A stretch of 53,078 bases of DNA from Bacteroidales bacterium (GCA_028689615.1 JAQVCV010000030.1:1-53078); one strand, 5' to 3'; counted from the stretch's first letter, positions 24,182 through 33,581 are shown. Translations and numbers: made by a program. Notes: a model not told the origin generated them from the letters alone.

Positions 24182-25414
24182 ATGGTCAGTATTCGGTTTT
24201 CAATTTTTTTTGTTGTCATAGTTTTTGTCTGCACCCCGTTTTTGGGGATAAGTCAATCTGAATCAGGGTTGGCGCCTGTAGAAACCAAGTTATTGGTTTA
24301 TGGTGGTGATATTCAGCCCCGATTCGTCGAACTGGCGGCAAAGCTCACGGGTAAGCCCAAGCCCCGGATTTGTTATTTGCCAACAGCCAGTGCCGATGAT
24401 GAGCGCAACATTCGCTATTGGGAGCGCATTTGCAGCCAGCTTCCTGTTCAGTCTTTCGTATTGAAGGTTTGGGTTTCGTCGGATACTTCTCAAAAATCGT
24501 TTGCCGAGATACTTGGCAGCATGGATGCCATCGTGGTGGGTGGCGGTAATACTCTCAATATGTTGGGTATATGGCACGCTCAGGGTATCGACACGTTGCT
24601 TCAACAGGCTTACCGCCGGGGAGTGGTATTGTCGGGAGGCAGCGCGGGGTCGTTGTGCTGGTTCCAGACTGGTGTCAGCGATTCGCGCCCGGAGCGCCTC
24701 AGTCTGATTACCGGATTGGGTTTTTTGCCTTACAGCAACTGTCCCCATTATAGGCAGGCCAGTCGCCGAAAGCTCTATGAAGCTTTGTTGCTCAACGGCA
24801 AAGCTGGTGATGGATATGGATGCGACGATCAATCGGCCATCCTTTTTCGCGATGGAAAGTTTCATTCGGCGTACAGCACTTCCGATGTTCACCATTCTTA
24901 CGCTGTAAAGGCTGAAAACGGGGTGATAGTTACCGATACGCTCAGGTGCTCCATCCTGGTAGCCGATGGTGCTGTTCCTGCCGACAGCATTGGGGTGCTG
25001 AACCTCAACAAAACCCTTGAAGAACTTGGTAACCAGCCAGGCGAGAATTCACCTCTGGGAGCCTTTGTTGCCATCAAAACGTTGCTGGCAAAGGGACAGA
25101 CCTCAAAACTGGCGCATGTTTCAGCGCACCACAACAAATCCAGATTGAAACCTGATGAGCCTGATCAACCGTTTGATCCCAAAAGCCACCAGACTCATAT
25201 GAACACGCTTGTTTACAGTGTTTTGTTGTACGACAACAGAGTGGCCGGCGTGGTCAACAAGATGTACGAAGGTGTTGTTGGTGTTTGGTATTTCTACAAC
25301 GAGGGTGGAAAATGGCTAAGTGCCGGGGAAGATTTTGGTGGCAGCACTCCATTCGAGGCGCAAATATCGTTCAGGGAAAAAGTGAGGTCTCACCTCAAAC
25401 AGGTCGGTCAATAA
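24182..25414 (+). CDS. Secreted S51-family serine peptidase (dipeptidase E/cyanophycinase-like)
   Basis: A 410-aa protein. An N-terminal signal peptide (hydrophobic residues 4-24, ending GISQSE) sends it to the periplasm or beyond. Residues about 35-270 match peptidase family S51: KLLVYGGD, AIVVGGGNTLNML, the nucleophile elbow VLSGGSAGSLCW with Ser154, and a downstream YGCDDQSAILF. S51 enzymes cut Asp-X dipeptides or the storage polymer cyanophycin. The last 130 residues (from about HNKSRLKPDEPDQPFD) form an extension of unknown fold. No sorting domain is present. The gene stands alone, converging on the FeoB stop after 12 bases. Family confident; substrate unknown. Confidence 0.85.
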   Translation: MVSIRFSIFFVVIVFVCTPFLGISQSESGLAPVETKLLVYGGDIQPRFVELAAKLTGKPKPRICYLPTASADDERNIRYWERICSQLPVQSFVLKVWVSSDTSQKSFAEILGSMDAIVVGGGNTLNMLGIWHAQGIDTLLQQAYRRGVVLSGGSAGSLCWFQTGVSDSRPERLSLITGLGFLPYSNCPHYRQASRRKLYEALLLNGKAGDGYGCDDQSAILFRDGKFHSAYSTSDVHHSYAVKAENGVIVTDTLRCSILVADGAVPADSIGVLNLNKTLEELGNQPGENSPLGAFVAIKTLLAKGQTSKLAHVSAHHNKSRLKPDEPDQPFDPKSHQTHMNTLVYSVLLYDNRVAGVVNKMYEGVVGVWYFYNEGGKWLSAGEDFGGSTPFEAQISFREKVRSHLKQVGQ

Positions 25415-25426
25415 AATGGTTTGTGG

Positions 25427-28054
25427 TCAGGAAAGCATCGATCCGATCTGAAACACGAGGAACGAGGCTATCCAGGCAACAGCAGTAGTGTAAATAATAA
25501 CAAACGCGCCCCATTTCCAATGGCCTGCTTCTCGCGAAATCACGGCAATGGTTCCCATACAAGGGAAATAGAGGAGCACAAAAACCATGAACGACAAGGC
25601 TACCAGCGGGCTGAAAACTTTTTGCCCGGTGAGTTTCCCCTCGTGATACACTTGTCCGCGCAGTCTGTTGATGAGCGAACTCTCCGATTCATCGTCGGGA
25701 GAATAAAGCACTCCCATGGTGCTTACCACGATTTCTTTGCCGGGGACACCAGCCAGGATGCTTACCCCCATTTTCCAGTCGAAGCCCAAAGGGGCAATGG
25801 CTGGTGCAATGGTACGTCCGATGCGCCCGATGTAACTGTTGAGCTGTTGTTCGGATGCTATGAGCCCGTTGTAATGGCGGTTGATGCTGTCGGCAAGGTA
25901 GGTTAAAGCTTCTGCATCAATACCGGTTACGGTTTTTTGCTGTTCAATGTTTGCCAGAACAGCATTCTTCTGTTGGTTAAGTTTTTGACTTTCCCCAGCA
26001 TTCAAAGGGAAGTAGCCCAAAGCCCAAACGATGATGGAGGCAACCAGAATGATTCCGGCAACCTTGCGGAGGTATTGAGCTGCCTTGTCCCACATGTGTA
26101 CCACGATGGCGCGGGTTGTGGGAATGCGGTAAGGAGGGAGCTCCATTACAAAGGGTACCTGATCGATCCTGAAAAGGGTCTTTTTTAAAAGAAGGGCAGC
26201 CGAAATGGCAACCACCACCCCCAGCGAGTAGATGAGGAAAAGCATGGTGCCGGGTCTGTCAGGGAAAAAGGCTGTTATGAGCAACACATAAACGGGCAAA
26301 CGGGCACTGCACGACATGAAGGGGTTGATCAGCATGGTGATCATCCGGTCGTTGCGGTTTTCGAGGGTGCGAGTGGCCATGATGGCTGGCACGGTGCACC
26401 CAAAGCCCATCAAAAGTGGTATCACCGATTTGCCGTGAAGTCCGATTTTGTGCATGGCCTTATCCATGATAAACACCGCCCTGGCCATGTAGCCGGTGTC
26501 TTCCATCAACGAGATGAAAAGAAACAGCAGAATAATGTTGGGCAAAAATACCACAACGCCGCCCACTCCACCAATGATTCCGTCGATGAGCAGGTCTTTC
26601 AGAATCCCGGGGCTCATGGTCGCTTCAATAAATTCTGAAAGCCAATGCACACCCTGGTCAATCCAATCCATGGGGTAGCTTCCCAATGTGAAAGTGGCCT
26701 GAAACATCAGCCACATGATGGCTGCAAACACCGGAATTCCCAGCAACCGGTGGGTGAGAAGGCGATCGATGGTCTCTGTATGTTTTCGCAGTTCTGAGGT
26801 TCCCCGGGTTAAGGTCTCTTTCAAAGCGCCATTGATGAAACCGTATTTGGAATCGGTTATAATTGTTTCAATGGTTTCTCCCCTGAATTCCTGCACCCGT
26901 GCAACCTGTCGTTCAGTTACTTTGAATATTTGTGCGGCATTGTGGCAGTGAGCCAGTCTTTTATGTTCTTCGGGGTCGTTTTCAAGGAGCTTTAGCGCCA
27001 GGTATCGCGATGAGATGCGATCGGTGAGGTGAGCATTTTTTTCGGTTTTGATGGTTTCCTGTATGGCTTTGATCGACTTTTCGATGGCGGGGCCGTAATT
27101 GATGTGGATGTGGCGCACCAGAGGGCACTTGTCTTCAAACACTGAAACAATGGTGTCGAGAAGTTTTTCGAGTCCGCGCCCTTTTGAGGCCACCGTGGGA
27201 ACCATGGGGATACCGGTGAGAGCACCCAAAGCTTTGAAATCGAGTTTGTCGCCTTTTCGCTCAAATTCATCAAACATGTTCAGAGCCATCACTACCTTGA
27301 TGTCCATGTCGATCAATTGGGTGGTGAGGTACAGGTTTCTTTCGAGGTTGGAGGCATCAACTACGTTGAGCACCACGTCGGGAATTTTGTCAATGATGTA
27401 ATTCCTGACATAAATTTCTTCCGGCGAAAAGGCTGTAATGCTGTAGGTTCCGGGGAGGTCAACCAAATTGATGGTGTGCCGGCCGTGTCGGAATCTGATC
27501 TCCTTGGCATCAACTGTCACCCCTGAATAGTTGCCAACCCGCTCGTGGGCTCCTGAAAGCATGTTGAAAAGCGAGGTTTTTCCAGCATTCGGATTGCCCA
27601 CAACTGCCACCGTGATTTCTGAAGGGGGATAGGTTGCCTCAGGCCAGGTGTGATGCTCGAAGTGGTGACGCCTGTGCCGGCGACTTTCTGGTTGGAGGTA
27701 GCGCCCATGACCCATCCCCATTCCATGGCCCATGCCATGCTGATGATGTGCTCTCCGGTGGTGATGAATCGCCGAAGGACCGCTTTCAAACACTCCGTTC
27801 CACTCCGTAGTCTCAAACAATGCTGCTTCGGTTAGGCTAACTACTTCTATAAGCATGGCTTCGCTGTTGCGCAACGATACATTGTAGCCCATCACGTTGT
27901 ATTCAACTGGATCGAGCATCGGGGCTTTTCGAACAACAGTCACTTTCTTGCCCGTTACGAAGCCCATCTCCATGATGCGTTTGCGGAACGCTCCACGCCC
28001 CTTCACTTTGGATATGATGGCTGCATCGCCTTGTTTAAGCTCTTCTAAAACCAT
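25427..28054 (-). CDS. feoB: FeoA-FeoB fusion ferrous iron transporter
   Basis: Imports Fe(II) across the inner membrane. The 875-aa protein starts with a FeoA/SH3-like domain (about 1-75: GRGAFRKRIMEMGFVTGKKVTVVRKAP) fused to FeoB, as is usual in Bacteroidota. A His/Met/Gly-rich linker (about 94-140, including HHHRRAHHQHGMGHGMGMGH and RRHRRHHFEHH) joins the two. The G domain follows: G1 GNPNAGKTS (about 152-160), a G2-type Thr in NYSGVTVDA, G3 DLPGTYS, G4 as ALNMFDE, where canonical G4 is NxxD. The membrane domain carries the Gate motifs (PLLMGFGCTVPAIMATR and SCSARLPVYVLL, with the conserved Cys). It is presumably Fur-responsive, but no site was identified. It supplies the metal needed by the Fe(II) oxygenases encoded nearby. 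Confidence 0.93.
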   Translation of the reverse strand: MVLEELKQGDAAIISKVKGRGAFRKRIMEMGFVTGKKVTVVRKAPMLDPVEYNVMGYNVSLRNSEAMLIEVVSLTEAALFETTEWNGVFESGPSAIHHHRRAHHQHGMGHGMGMGHGRYLQPESRRHRRHHFEHHTWPEATYPPSEITVAVVGNPNAGKTSLFNMLSGAHERVGNYSGVTVDAKEIRFRHGRHTINLVDLPGTYSITAFSPEEIYVRNYIIDKIPDVVLNVVDASNLERNLYLTTQLIDMDIKVVMALNMFDEFERKGDKLDFKALGALTGIPMVPTVASKGRGLEKLLDTIVSVFEDKCPLVRHIHINYGPAIEKSIKAIQETIKTEKNAHLTDRISSRYLALKLLENDPEEHKRLAHCHNAAQIFKVTERQVARVQEFRGETIETIITDSKYGFINGALKETLTRGTSELRKHTETIDRLLTHRLLGIPVFAAIMWLMFQATFTLGSYPMDWIDQGVHWLSEFIEATMSPGILKDLLIDGIIGGVGGVVVFLPNIILLFLFISLMEDTGYMARAVFIMDKAMHKIGLHGKSVIPLLMGFGCTVPAIMATRTLENRNDRMITMLINPFMSCSARLPVYVLLITAFFPDRPGTMLFLIYSLGVVVAISAALLLKKTLFRIDQVPFVMELPPYRIPTTRAIVVHMWDKAAQYLRKVAGIILVASIIVWALGYFPLNAGESQKLNQQKNAVLANIEQQKTVTGIDAEALTYLADSINRHYNGLIASEQQLNSYIGRIGRTIAPAIAPLGFDWKMGVSILAGVPGKEIVVSTMGVLYSPDDESESSLINRLRGQVYHEGKLTGQKVFSPLVALSFMVFVLLYFPCMGTIAVISREAGHWKWGAFVIIYTTAVAWIASFLVFQIGSMLS

Positions 28055-28082
28055 TACAGCTATTTAGAATCGATTTAAATTG

Positions 28083-28090
28083 CAAAAGTA
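28083..28090 (-). promoter_or_regulatory. -7 box of feoB
   Basis: On the minus strand TACTTTTG, 28 bases before the ATG at 28054, matches TAnnTTTG. A matching -33 TTTG is not seen, which would fit dependence on an activator or relaxed spacing. Confidence 0.5.
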
Positions 28091-28191
28091 GTTGTTTCTA
28101 TTGACATGACCATCGGTTGCAGCGATTTTTTAATTAAACTGTTTGGCAGTTTTTTGTTGATCATGAATCAGGGATGCAGTAAAAAACAGAA

Positions 28192-29574
28192 TCACTGTCC
28201 TTTGTCAGATAACCCGATTGTTCTGTTTTTTTGTGGAAGCCATTCGGGGAGGGATTTTGCAGCAGGCTTTGCGCCATAAAACAGATCGTCGAGTTTTGCG
28301 GCAGCCAGCCTGAAGAGCATGGAGTGTCTGATTGCGAACCTGATCAGGTTGTGCAGCAGGTTGTCGGGATGAGAAAAAGGGCACACCTGCATGCATCTGC
28401 CGCAATCGGTACCGCTGAGGCACCAATAAGTATAACATGCTTCCTGGTTAATCTGCCAGCGAATCCTGCCGTTTAAAGGGGTCGGGTGGTCCGAGGGGAT
28501 GGCTTGTCCGGGGCAACATGCAGCACATTTTTTACAAATCCGGCAGAAATGAGTCAGGGTTGGGTCGTGAAACGGTTTATTGGGTATAAGAGGCATGTTG
28601 GTGGTTACCACCGCAATCCGCACCCGTGGTCCCTGGCGTGGGGTCATCAGCAGCCCCATCCGGCCCAGTTCGCCGAGCCCTGCATCTTTGGCCACCAGCG
28701 GACAAACCACCTCGTAGTTGCCGTCGATGTGGGCGGTGGCTTCGTAGCCGCACGATCTGATGAACACCGCCAACTGAATCGCTATTGACCCTGCATCGAG
28801 GTATTGCTGAGCCGACTCCATTACAATGGGTGTGTGTGGGGCACTATTCAGAAATTGGTGCGCCATCTCCACAGTGAAGGCAATCCCGTATGGATGATTG
28901 TTGTTGATGCGTTCGCCGTATTGCGCTCCCCTTCCTTTGTGTGAGTAAAAATGGTACGGCTTCATCGGGGCAATACCAGCTTCGAGTGCCCCCAACTTTT
29001 TAGTCCAGTTGATCACAAAGCGTGTGTTTTCTGACGGAGAGAAATGGGTGGGTTCTCCCGAAGGTCTTCCCTGCACCAGCGGAACCAGTGTTTTCACCAC
29101 GCTGAAAGCAGCCTCGGCAGCCCTGAATCCGAAGGGATGATAGAAAGCTGCCTGAGCGTGAAGCAGCCCTGGCTTCGATCTGAACAGTTTATCGGCTTGA
29201 AGGTGTTGTGGATGGTGGCTGTAATATTGCTGATGTGCTTCAGATTCAGGTGCTAATTCTTTGCGCGAAAACATGGTTGTCCGCTCATCAGTCTGTTGGA
29301 GGGGCGGCCATGAAAGGCCATTCTGCTTCGGATTCAGAATGAAAACGACCACCAAAGCTCCCATCGTGATCAGGATGATGACCGATCGGTGTTCGTTCCA
29401 GGGAATCAGTACGGGTAAAACCAACATGGCCAGAACGGCTGATGCGATCAGCAGGGTGATCACCAAGGCACGTTTAGCTCCTTCTGAATAAAAAACAATT
29501 GCCGAATAAAGAAGAAAGACAAGAATACCTGAGAAAACAATGAGGTACAACAAAAGCGGCATGTGAATCGGCAT
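28192..29574 (-). CDS. Membrane-anchored 4Fe-4S protein of the reductive dehalogenase/QueG-like class
   Basis: A 460-aa protein from the ATG at 29574 (MPIHMPLLLYL); an upstream ATG at 29649 adds 25 non-hydrophobic residues. Three hydrophobic helices occupy the first 80 residues. The Lys/Arg-bearing loop between helices 1 and 2 suggests that loop is cytoplasmic and that the catalytic part also ends in the cytoplasm. The C-terminal part carries two ferredoxin-type clusters: CRICKKCAACCP and CLSGTDCGRCMQVCPF. The middle region (YEVVCPLVAKDAGLGELGRMGLLMTPRQGPRVRIAVVTTNMPL) matches the LGxxGRxGLLITPxxGPRxR block shared by RdhA dehalogenases and epoxyqueuosine reductase, both cobamide-dependent. 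No Tat signal is present. The substrate is unknown. Confidence 0.7.
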   Translation of the reverse strand: MPIHMPLLLYLIVFSGILVFLLYSAIVFYSEGAKRALVITLLIASAVLAMLVLPVLIPWNEHRSVIILITMGALVVVFILNPKQNGLSWPPLQQTDERTTMFSRKELAPESEAHQQYYSHHPQHLQADKLFRSKPGLLHAQAAFYHPFGFRAAEAAFSVVKTLVPLVQGRPSGEPTHFSPSENTRFVINWTKKLGALEAGIAPMKPYHFYSHKGRGAQYGERINNNHPYGIAFTVEMAHQFLNSAPHTPIVMESAQQYLDAGSIAIQLAVFIRSCGYEATAHIDGNYEVVCPLVAKDAGLGELGRMGLLMTPRQGPRVRIAVVTTNMPLIPNKPFHDPTLTHFCRICKKCAACCPGQAIPSDHPTPLNGRIRWQINQEACYTYWCLSGTDCGRCMQVCPFSHPDNLLHNLIRFAIRHSMLFRLAAAKLDDLFYGAKPAAKSLPEWLPQKNRTIGLSDKGQ

Positions 29575-29694
29575 TAACGGATGAGCGGCTAAACTACACA
29601 AAAAACCAACGTAGCGATGCGTACACAGTTGCAACAGGGGGTGGTCCAAGCTGGTCAGGGGCCGCCGGGAATGAAGAAAAGGGAGGTGGGTTTG

Positions 29695-30186
29695 TTAAAA
29701 GAAGGTGACCCCGTCTTTGATGAATATCCACGCTGTCAACGCGATCAGCAATAAAATTCTGATGAAGCGGCGGGTCTTTATTGGGTTTTTGGTGGCTGGT
29801 TTTAATCCGGTTGCGACGAAAAGAACCATGGTGAAAATCAACGATAAGGCTCCCGCCAGCATCATCTCGGTCGCACCAGAAATTTTGCTCGCGTAAAACA
29901 GCAGCCCGACAGTGGCTATACTGGAGCCCAGACCTGTCACTTTCGTGAGAAAAATCTGCATGCCGCCAACTTCACCTGAGCTGGAATAGGCTTCAAGGAA
30001 ATAGTAGGTTGAGAGGCTGATAGAAAACAGAAACAGGAGGTTGAATCCATCGATCAGGTTGCTCCTCAGGAGCACAAAGAGCAAAAGAGCGGGTAGTCCC
30101 AGGGCTGGTTCGATGATGTGACCGTAATTTGCAATTTTTTTGGCAAATTTTTCTATTTCACCCTGAAATGGTTTTTTGTTTTCCAT
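29695..30186 (-). CDS. Hypothetical four-helix membrane protein
   Basis: A 163-aa inner-membrane protein with about four hydrophobic helices (for example LPALLLFVLLRSNLIDGFNL, GLLFYAS, AGALSLIFTMVLFVATGL, ILLLIALTAWIFI). A charged N-terminus and basic loop KNPIKTRRFIR precede the last helix. No family recognised and no polar catalytic residues in the helices. It lies 45 bases after the lipoprotein gene in the same orientation, so the two are probably co-transcribed. Confidence 0.65.
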   Translation of the reverse strand: MENKKPFQGEIEKFAKKIANYGHIIEPALGLPALLLFVLLRSNLIDGFNLLFLFSISLSTYYFLEAYSSSGEVGGMQIFLTKVTGLGSSIATVGLLFYASKISGATEMMLAGALSLIFTMVLFVATGLKPATKNPIKTRRFIRILLLIALTAWIFIKDGVTFF

Positions 30187-30231
30187 GGCTGATTTTGGTT
30201 AATTATGAAGAGTGGAGAGGTGAAGCATTGT

Positions 30232-30822
30232 TTAATTTTCATTGGTTTTTAGTGTCAGCTTGCCATACTTGATGTCACGGAAAGCGGCCAAGCCATAAAT
30301 CGTTTCATTTGGCTTGATGGTTTTGTAGATGATGTTCTGGCTGACCAGTTCCTGCTCTAATTTGTTGTTGGTGTTTGTGGCAACGATGAGGTTTCCCAAA
30401 CCGATGGGCACCCCGATAGGGATGACGGTTTCTTTGTTGTCGTTGCGGATATACAGAAACAACAGACTGTAAAGCATGTAGCCGGCCGATCCAAGGGCGA
30501 GTTGTGAAGCAGCGTGAATTGGTTCAAGGGCTACTATTTCACGGTGGTCGAGATAAAAAAGGATGTCTTTACCTACGGTCAGGTCTCGTTCGCTGTTGTT
30601 GGTGATTTTGAGGGCCACAACACTAATGCTGGTTTTTTCCTCTTTTTTCGCAAATCTTGGATTTCCTGCCTTTAGAAGGGGGTCAAATTTCAATGAGTAA
30701 CTGAAATCCGCATTGATTTCTGGAGGTGGGAACCCAATTTCGGATGGCTTGATGGGGCGGTAAAAGGTAGCGCATCCGGCCAACAGGAATAGCAACAAGA
30801 AGGAGGGAATCAGTTTTTTCAT
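30232..30822 (-). CDS. Hypothetical lipoprotein
   Basis: A 196-aa envelope lipoprotein. Signal MKKLIPSFLLLFLLAGC has a clear lipobox LAGC with Cys17 as the lipidation site. The residues after the Cys (ATFYRP) lack the acidic stretch typical of surface-exported Bacteroidota lipoproteins, so a periplasm-facing position is more likely. The mature part looks beta-rich (SISVVALKITNNSERDLTVGKDILFYLDHREI), with one hydrophobic patch near residues 108-130. No named family recognised. It precedes a small membrane protein that may be its partner. Confidence 0.75.
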   Translation of the reverse strand: MKKLIPSFLLLFLLAGCATFYRPIKPSEIGFPPPEINADFSYSLKFDPLLKAGNPRFAKKEEKTSISVVALKITNNSERDLTVGKDILFYLDHREIVALEPIHAASQLALGSAGYMLYSLLFLYIRNDNKETVIPIGVPIGLGNLIVATNTNNKLEQELVSQNIIYKTIKPNETIYGLAAFRDIKYGKLTLKTNEN

Positions 30823-31206
30823 GATCGAGAGATGTTAAAGCTTTTTCGATAATTTATTGTTTGTCAATGTGGTTTTTGCACAATTGGTACTCTGCAAAGC
30901 GAAAGGCTGGTTGCGTTTCATGATTTGTGGCATGTATTGCAATTGGTGGTTGTTTGGCCCGATACCAGACACCTTGCAAATCTACAATTTTTTTGTGATA
31001 AAAAAATCCAAAGCGGGGGCTTTCCTGTACTTCCCACATATCTGTGCTTACCGTTATTCGAAAAAGATGGCTGGCACGGGCTATTTTTTGACATATAAAG
31101 AAGTTTTTAAGAATTGTTATATACCGATAATGCAAACTTTCTTGTAAGTAATTCGCTTGAATCTGGCATTTCTCAAGGGCTAGGTTGATAAAACCAACAT
31201 AAAACA
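30823..31206. other. Intergenic region without a supported gene
   Basis: About 380 bases between the lipoprotein start and the terminator of the M14 peptidase gene. Short open frames exist on both strands (30857-31147 plus, 30854-31210 minus) but overlap each other and have no recognisable product. The plus-strand one in particular shows no signal or conserved motif. A regulatory region for the lipoprotein operon is likely. Confidence 0.45.
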
Positions 31207-31236
31207 CCAACGACCGGAATCACTCCCGGTCGTTGG
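31200..31236 (-). terminator. Rho-independent terminator of the M14 carboxypeptidase gene
   Basis: On the minus strand CCAACGACCGG (31236-31226), an 8-base loop, CCGGTCGTTGG (31217-31207), then TGTTTTA. The 11-bp perfect stem starts 26 bases after the stop codon at 31263. Confidence 0.8.
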
Positions 31237-31262
31237 CGTTATTGCGTAGGGATCCTTTCCGA

Positions 31263-33581
31263 TTACCTGACAATCAGTTTTTTGATGGTGCTGGCTGTTT
31301 CACCCGTGACCTTCAAGGTGTAGAGGCCCGGAGCAAAGGAACTGATGTTGAGGGTAGTTTCTGTCGAAGCGTGCGATTGGCGATACATCAGGCTTCCGTT
31401 AGCACTGTAAATTTCGATGTTGACGTTGCCCGGAAGGTTACCAATGTGCAATTGGTCGTCGGCCGGGTTGGGCCAGATGTTAATCAATTCTTGGTTTCGT
31501 GCTGCAATTCCAACGCCGGTATCGCATTGAAGGGCTGCTTTCCAGCCGTTTTTTGGTGTGGCATCGCTAGCAATAAACTTCACGGTAAGGCTTCGTGCAT
31601 CGTTCGACGAGAGGATGCTGCCCGGGCTGTCGGTTCCGCACCAGCTTCCTATCAACGGAGCCGAAAGGTTGTCGCCGTTGTAGATTTCAAGGCGTTCTTT
31701 CAGGCAATCGTTGTTGAGTTCAAATTCCTCGAAGGTCAATCGCATCTGTTTTTCGGGATCGGTGCTTGTAAAGGTTACCACTTTTTCGGTGGCCTGCGTG
31801 TAAGGGTGGTTGGGTCCACCGTCATCATAAAATGTTCCCTGGCAGGTGTTTACCCGTCCAGAAGGCATCAGGTATTGGTTGCCCACCAGCACGTAGTTCC
31901 ACACCTCTTTAGTATCGGTAAAGGTGGAGTTGGAGGCAGTGAGGGTCACATCGTAAACGCCCTCTTCGTTATAGATTATCGATGTAGGGTTCTGAACCGA
32001 CGATTGAGCGGGGGTGGCGCCCTGGAAAGTCCATTGCCATGCAGTGGGGCCGCCAACCGACTGATCGGTAAAGTTGATGCTCTGGCCTGCGGTGAGTTGG
32101 GTGGCTGAAGCTGTAAATCCGGCCCAAACGCCCAGCGGACAAAGTTCTACGTTGCGGATGGTCCGGTTGCGGTCAGCCACGTTAACATTGCTGATGGTTT
32201 TGGTGATGTAACCGGGGGCAGAAACCTGCATCGTCCAGATGCCCGATTTGATGAGCCGGAAGTAAGCACCGTCGGTTGGCCTGGAAAACACCATGCTCGA
32301 ATCGATGGCCAGGTCGTGGTTCAGGATGAAAACCTGAGCCCTGACGGGCTCACCGGTGATGCTGTCGGTGATGGTTCCGGCAATGCCATAGGTTACCTGT
32401 TCGAGGTAGTTAAGCAACGAACGGTAGTTGTAGTTCCAGAAATTGGGTAACTGACTGGCTGGCGGGTTTTTGGTATCAGATATTTCGGCGGTTACCTCGC
32501 GGCATTGGTGGAAGAAGTTCATATAATCCTGTCGTCCGCCGGTAATGGTGTACCAGGCATATCCGTTTGTAATTCCGGTCCCGAAATCGTTCATGTAGCC
32601 GCTGGGACTGAAGGCCTGGGCTGTATCGGCGTATTCGTTACAAACCAGAACCCACCAGGGGGTATCGGTGTGCAGGCGGCTCCAGGTATCCCAGGGGTAG
32701 TTCATTACCTCGGCACCGCCGTGGAAATTGGCTGACATCACGAAATGGTGTGCCTCGGCAAAATCCATGAAGGCAATGGTCTCTTTTTGCCATGCATTTC
32801 CATCGGGGTGGGGGCCATCCTCGGGATCGGGGAAGTTGCGGTTGACGTCAACGAAGTTGGCATTGTAGCGTATGGCTCCCGAAACGGAATTGTTGCCTCC
32901 CCTATAGGTCCCGTCGGGGTTGGCCAGCGGGTTGATGTAGATGTCGATGTTGTCAACCAGCGAGGTCACCCGCGGATCGGTGCCGTAATTCGACAGCAGA
33001 TAGTCAATAAGTCTGAGTGTTAGGATATAGCCTGTGGTTTCGTCGCCATGAATGGAACTGGTGTAGAGAAATTCGGGTTTGAAACCGGTTACCTGGCTGG
33101 TGACGCGTGCTGCCAGCAGTTTCCTGTTCTGGATGCTGGTTCCTATCTCGACAATGGAGCACAGGTTGGGATAGTTGGTGGCATAGTCGTTCATCATTTG
33201 AAGGTAGCCGTCGTATGTAGGATAAAAGTCCCAGGCGTTTGCCGACTTGATGTCAACCCTGTCGAGCATTCGCGGGTTGGTGTTGAGCGAGCCGGGATGA
33301 GGAAGCAACGTCCATGTAAAGCCATACTGAAGGAATTTCTCGAATTCGGAGCGGTTGGCGTAGGCCCACACGCGACCATCACGTACGTTGTCAATTGAGA
33401 TGATCTTGCTGAGGGCGTCGAGGGTAGGTCTTGAGGCCGGAGCTTCAAACGAGAAGTAGATCTCGTTCACGGGCGAAAACAGCGCCGCGAGCTCGACGTC
33501 GTTTACCTTGCTTTGTTGGGCGTGGCTGGCAAATGTCAGCACCAACAAGAAAGAAAGGGTGGGTAAAAGTTTGTGGAACAT
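31263..33581 (-). CDS. T9SS-secreted M14 zinc carboxypeptidase
   Basis: A 772-aa secreted metallocarboxypeptidase that removes C-terminal residues from peptides outside the cell. Signal peptide 1-21 (ending SHAQ). The M14 domain spans about 110-395, with zinc ligands His178 and Glu181 (SSIHGDETTG) and His287 (ANFHGGAE), substrate-binding VDVNRNFPD, and catalytic Glu366 (EVTAEISD). A carboxypeptidase-regulatory-like beta domain (about 396-480), a PKD domain (about 485-570, WQWTFQGATPAQSSVQNP) and a CUB-like domain (about 575-690) follow. A T9SS type A sorting domain (INIWPNPADDQLHI..IYSANGSL..APGLYTLKVTG) ends the protein. Every catalytic residue needed is present. Likely a nutrient-scavenging exopeptidase. 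Confidence 0.92.
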   Translation of the reverse strand: MFHKLLPTLSFLLVLTFASHAQQSKVNDVELAALFSPVNEIYFSFEAPASRPTLDALSKIISIDNVRDGRVWAYANRSEFEKFLQYGFTWTLLPHPGSLNTNPRMLDRVDIKSANAWDFYPTYDGYLQMMNDYATNYPNLCSIVEIGTSIQNRKLLAARVTSQVTGFKPEFLYTSSIHGDETTGYILTLRLIDYLLSNYGTDPRVTSLVDNIDIYINPLANPDGTYRGGNNSVSGAIRYNANFVDVNRNFPDPEDGPHPDGNAWQKETIAFMDFAEAHHFVMSANFHGGAEVMNYPWDTWSRLHTDTPWWVLVCNEYADTAQAFSPSGYMNDFGTGITNGYAWYTITGGRQDYMNFFHQCREVTAEISDTKNPPASQLPNFWNYNYRSLLNYLEQVTYGIAGTITDSITGEPVRAQVFILNHDLAIDSSMVFSRPTDGAYFRLIKSGIWTMQVSAPGYITKTISNVNVADRNRTIRNVELCPLGVWAGFTASATQLTAGQSINFTDQSVGGPTAWQWTFQGATPAQSSVQNPTSIIYNEEGVYDVTLTASNSTFTDTKEVWNYVLVGNQYLMPSGRVNTCQGTFYDDGGPNHPYTQATEKVVTFTSTDPEKQMRLTFEEFELNNDCLKERLEIYNGDNLSAPLIGSWCGTDSPGSILSSNDARSLTVKFIASDATPKNGWKAALQCDTGVGIAARNQELINIWPNPADDQLHIGNLPGNVNIEIYSANGSLMYRQSHASTETTLNISSFAPGLYTLKVTGETASTIKKLIVR

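Noticed and set aside
30854-31210. Short genes in the gap between the lipoprotein and the M14 peptidase
   Set aside because: The plus- and minus-strand frames overlap each other, lack recognisable motifs and signals, and one overlaps the terminator.
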